Shown here one piece after another: positions 5,733-5,905 of a stretch of 5,905 nucleotides of DNA. Below the pieces are notes generated by a model. The model searched no databases, was not told the DNA's origin, and worked only from the letters and a program-made list of their open reading frames with translations. Each line of letters starts with the position of its first letter. Position 1 is the first letter of the stretch. Made by a program: the position numbers and the translations under genes. The DNA lies in NCBI GenBank assembly GCA_937996595.1, contig CALKVC010000242.1, positions 1 to 5,905 on the forward strand. The letters are read 5' to 3'. This DNA is from an uncultured Chitinophagaceae bacterium. GTDB taxonomy: Bacteria; Bacteroidota; Bacteroidia; Chitinophagales; Chitinophagaceae.

Positions 5733-5905
5733 ATGAAGTTTTTCTTTGCACGTATCATAGGTTTGATAATTGTCATTTCTGCACAACAGGTTTTGGCACA
5801 GCCGGGCAATTGTGTTTTCAGGGATACATTATTCAGGATAGATTTTGGTAATGCCCAAACCCGGCAGGAATTCAGCCTGGGAACACTCAGGAACTACAAA
5901 CGGGC
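5733..5905 (+). CDS. N-terminus of an exported protein, possibly a second large surface/T9SS cargo, 3' partial
   Basis: An ATG at 5733 opens a frame that runs off the window after 57 complete codons. It begins with a clear signal peptide: MKFFFAR, a hydrophobic core IIGLIIVIS, and AQQVLA before a predicted cut at Q23. The mature start contains NCVFRDTLFRIDFGN and then LGTLRNYKR. A short 'xFxIDFGN...L.NYxR' segment right after the signal peptide is, from memory, typical of large PKD-repeat Bacteroidota proteins that end in a gliding-motility sorting domain. A second cargo like the protein ending at 1237 is therefore plausible but rests on ~35 residues. No Shine-Dalgarno-like site precedes the ATG, which is normal for this phylum. 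The gene is divergent from the propeller gene and could share its control region. Start and export are well supported; family assignment is tentative. Confidence 0.75.
   Translation, partial: MKFFFARIIGLIIVISAQQVLAQPGNCVFRDTLFRIDFGNAQTRQEFSLGTLRNYKR

Noticed and set aside
1..5905. CRISPR array, tRNA, rRNA or insertion sequence
   Set aside because: No regularly spaced direct repeats, cloverleaf-like segments, rRNA-like sequence or transposase motifs were seen on either strand.

Overview
The window looks like a chromosomal segment of a Bacteroidota bacterium, most likely from the Chitinophagaceae or a close relative. Three things suggest this. A C-terminal type B sorting domain of the type IX secretion system (T9SS) is followed directly by a PorP/SprF-family gene. 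A secreted protein carries the 'VGIGTxxP' N-terminal motif common in this phylum. Starts lack clear Shine-Dalgarno sites, and the only promoter-like sequence resembles the Bacteroidota form. Base composition looks moderate and even throughout, with no sign of an insertion sequence, tRNA, rRNA or CRISPR array.

Layout: (1) 2-1237, plus strand: the C-terminal 411 residues of a large secreted, repeat-containing surface protein ending in a T9SS type B sorting domain; its start lies outside the window. (2) 1237-2277, plus: a PorP/SprF-family outer-membrane protein whose ATG overlaps the previous stop by one base. (3) 2354-3019, plus: a DUF218/YdcF-like protein with a lipoprotein signal, preceded by a strong inverted repeat. 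(4) 3091-5427, minus, convergent with gene 3: a 778-residue exported protein. It has an N-terminal VGIGT segment, a kelch/Asp-box beta-propeller, a second VGIGT-like segment and a C-terminal beta domain resembling those at the ends of phage structural proteins. (5) 5428-5732: a 305-bp divergent intergenic region with a candidate promoter and several inverted repeats. (6) 5733 to the window end, plus: the signal peptide and first mature residues of another exported protein.

Genes 1 and 2 form a recognisable cargo/partner pair: in the known T9SS gliding model, SprF-type proteins are needed for export or surface assembly of their neighbouring SprB-type adhesin. Gene 5 may begin a second such cargo. 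Genes 3 and 4 have no clear functional link to the pair. However, both carry a similar 18-bp inverted repeat (TTATC-N8-GATAA) just upstream, which could mean shared regulation. The most interesting item is the composite gene 4 protein. It is exported and propeller-bearing, has no visible T9SS sorting domain, and has a phage-appendage-like C-terminus.
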